DNA of 6,436 nt from Ignavibacteriales bacterium (GTDB lineage Bacteria; Bacteroidota; Ignavibacteria; Ignavibacteriales; Ignavibacteriaceae). Where the stretch lies: positions 2,582 to 9,017 of the forward strand of contig PLNZ01000126.1 of assembly GCA_003142915.1 (NCBI GenBank). Direction: 5' to 3'. Shown piece by piece: positions 5,927 to 6,436 of this stretch (positions are counted from its first letter, which is position 1; every line of letters begins with the position of its first letter). Position numbers and translations under genes: made by a program. The notes below the pieces were generated by a model that saw only the letters and a program-made list of their open reading frames with translations, was not told the origin of the DNA and did not search any database.

Positions 5927-6436
5927 TTAATTAAAATTCTCTTTTAAGAAAACCATAATAGCCTTATTAAAAAATTCGGGGTTTTCAACTGGAGACATGT
6001 GTCCGGCACCGGGAATGGTTATAAATTTAGAATTCTTAATTTTTTCCGTCATTTTTCCCATTGCAAAGGGTGGAGTAAACTTGTCTTCTTCTCCGCAAAC
6101 AACCAGAGACGGAATTTTAATCTTTGATAAATATGGAGTAACATCCGTTCTGCCCTGCATAGCAAGCAGGCAGCCCTTCACACCTATAGAATCAGAATTT
6201 AGAGCCTTACTTAATATTTCATTATATTCCCTTGCCGAACTACTAATAAAACTTTCAGCAAAACAATTAGGAACAAATCCGGTAATGAATTTTTGGACTC
6301 CCTCTTGATTAATTTTTTTTATCCCTTCGGCTCGTTTTAATTTGCCTTCATCAGTATCCGCTTCGGATTTTGTATCACAAAGTATTAATCCGCCAAGCTT
6401 ATATTCCATTCTCTCGGCGCCTCTCAAAGCAATATA
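5927..6436 (-). CDS. Alpha/beta-fold hydrolase, C-terminal part (runs off right edge)
   Basis: 169 residues of the C-terminal part are visible; the frame stays open to the last base (YIALRGAERMEYKLGGLILCDTK...), so no start lies in the window. YIAL followed by LGGLILCDT fits the strand after the nucleophile elbow of alpha/beta hydrolases (GxSxGGYIAL), so the catalytic Ser should lie just beyond the edge. A helical cap region follows, then AMQGRTDVTPYLSKIKIPSLVVCGEEDKFTPP with the acid Asp (codon 6083-6085), and the catalytic His in GAGHMSPVENP (codon 5999-6001). Related proteins include 3-oxoadipate enol-lactonase-like esterases and haloperoxidase-like hydrolases; the substrate cannot be told from this fragment. 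It is convergent with the transporter gene across a 96-bp gap that shows no convincing terminator. Confidence 0.9.
   Translation of the reverse strand, partial: YIALRGAERMEYKLGGLILCDTKSEADTDEGKLKRAEGIKKINQEGVQKFITGFVPNCFAESFISSSAREYNEILSKALNSDSIGVKGCLLAMQGRTDVTPYLSKIKIPSLVVCGEEDKFTPPFAMGKMTEKIKNSKFITIPGAGHMSPVENPEFFNKAIMVFLKENFN

Noticed and set aside
5997..6308. Open frame of 103 codons on the plus strand
   Set aside because: Antisense to the alpha/beta hydrolase, including its Asp and His motifs. A similar 65-codon frame at 3811-4008 is antisense to tpiA.
6407..6409. ATG codon as the start of the hydrolase gene
   Set aside because: The frame stays open to the window edge, and the upstream residues YIALRGAER continue the typical post-nucleophile strand, so this Met (like the TTG at 6425-6427) is internal.

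Overview
The window is AT-rich bacterial chromosome (by eye about one third GC) with ordinary, densely packed genes. Two clues point to the Bacteroidota/Chlorobiota/Ignavibacteriota (FCB) side of the tree: SMC has the segment YSVIELKMIE where most bacteria have a Q-loop 'IIxQGxV', and the low-GC, TTG-tolerant coding style fits an Ignavibacteria-like organism. This placement is inference from memory, not from a search.

Layout, left to right. 1-875 (minus) is the N-terminal third or less of the chromosome-segregation ATPase SMC, cut by the window edge. 883-3480 (minus) encodes an 865-residue exported protein. It has the three-domain architecture of a glycoside hydrolase family 2 enzyme followed by a six-helix membrane domain, and both catalytic glutamates appear to be missing. 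Its stop codon lies only 7 nt before the TTG start of smc, so the two are probably co-transcribed and translationally coupled. 3481-3618 holds a good sigma70-type promoter for that pair and a GC-rich hairpin behind tpiA. 3619-4374 (minus) is a complete, canonical triosephosphate isomerase. 4375-4654 is the divergent control region between tpiA and a transporter. It contains a 95-bp MITE-like insertion with 16-bp imperfect terminal inverted repeats and a perfect 6-bp flanking duplication. 4655-5830 (plus) is a 12-helix major-facilitator transporter with a TTG start. 5831-5926 is a short convergent gap. 5927-6436 (minus) is the C-terminal part of an alpha/beta hydrolase that runs off the right edge.

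The genes do not form one pathway. tpiA is central glycolysis, smc is chromosome organisation, and the transporter and hydrolase are independent units. The two items most worth follow-up are the GH2-like pseudoenzyme fused to a membrane domain and coupled to smc, and the small non-autonomous element between tpiA and the transporter. I saw no CRISPR array, tRNA, rRNA, phage gene or defence system.
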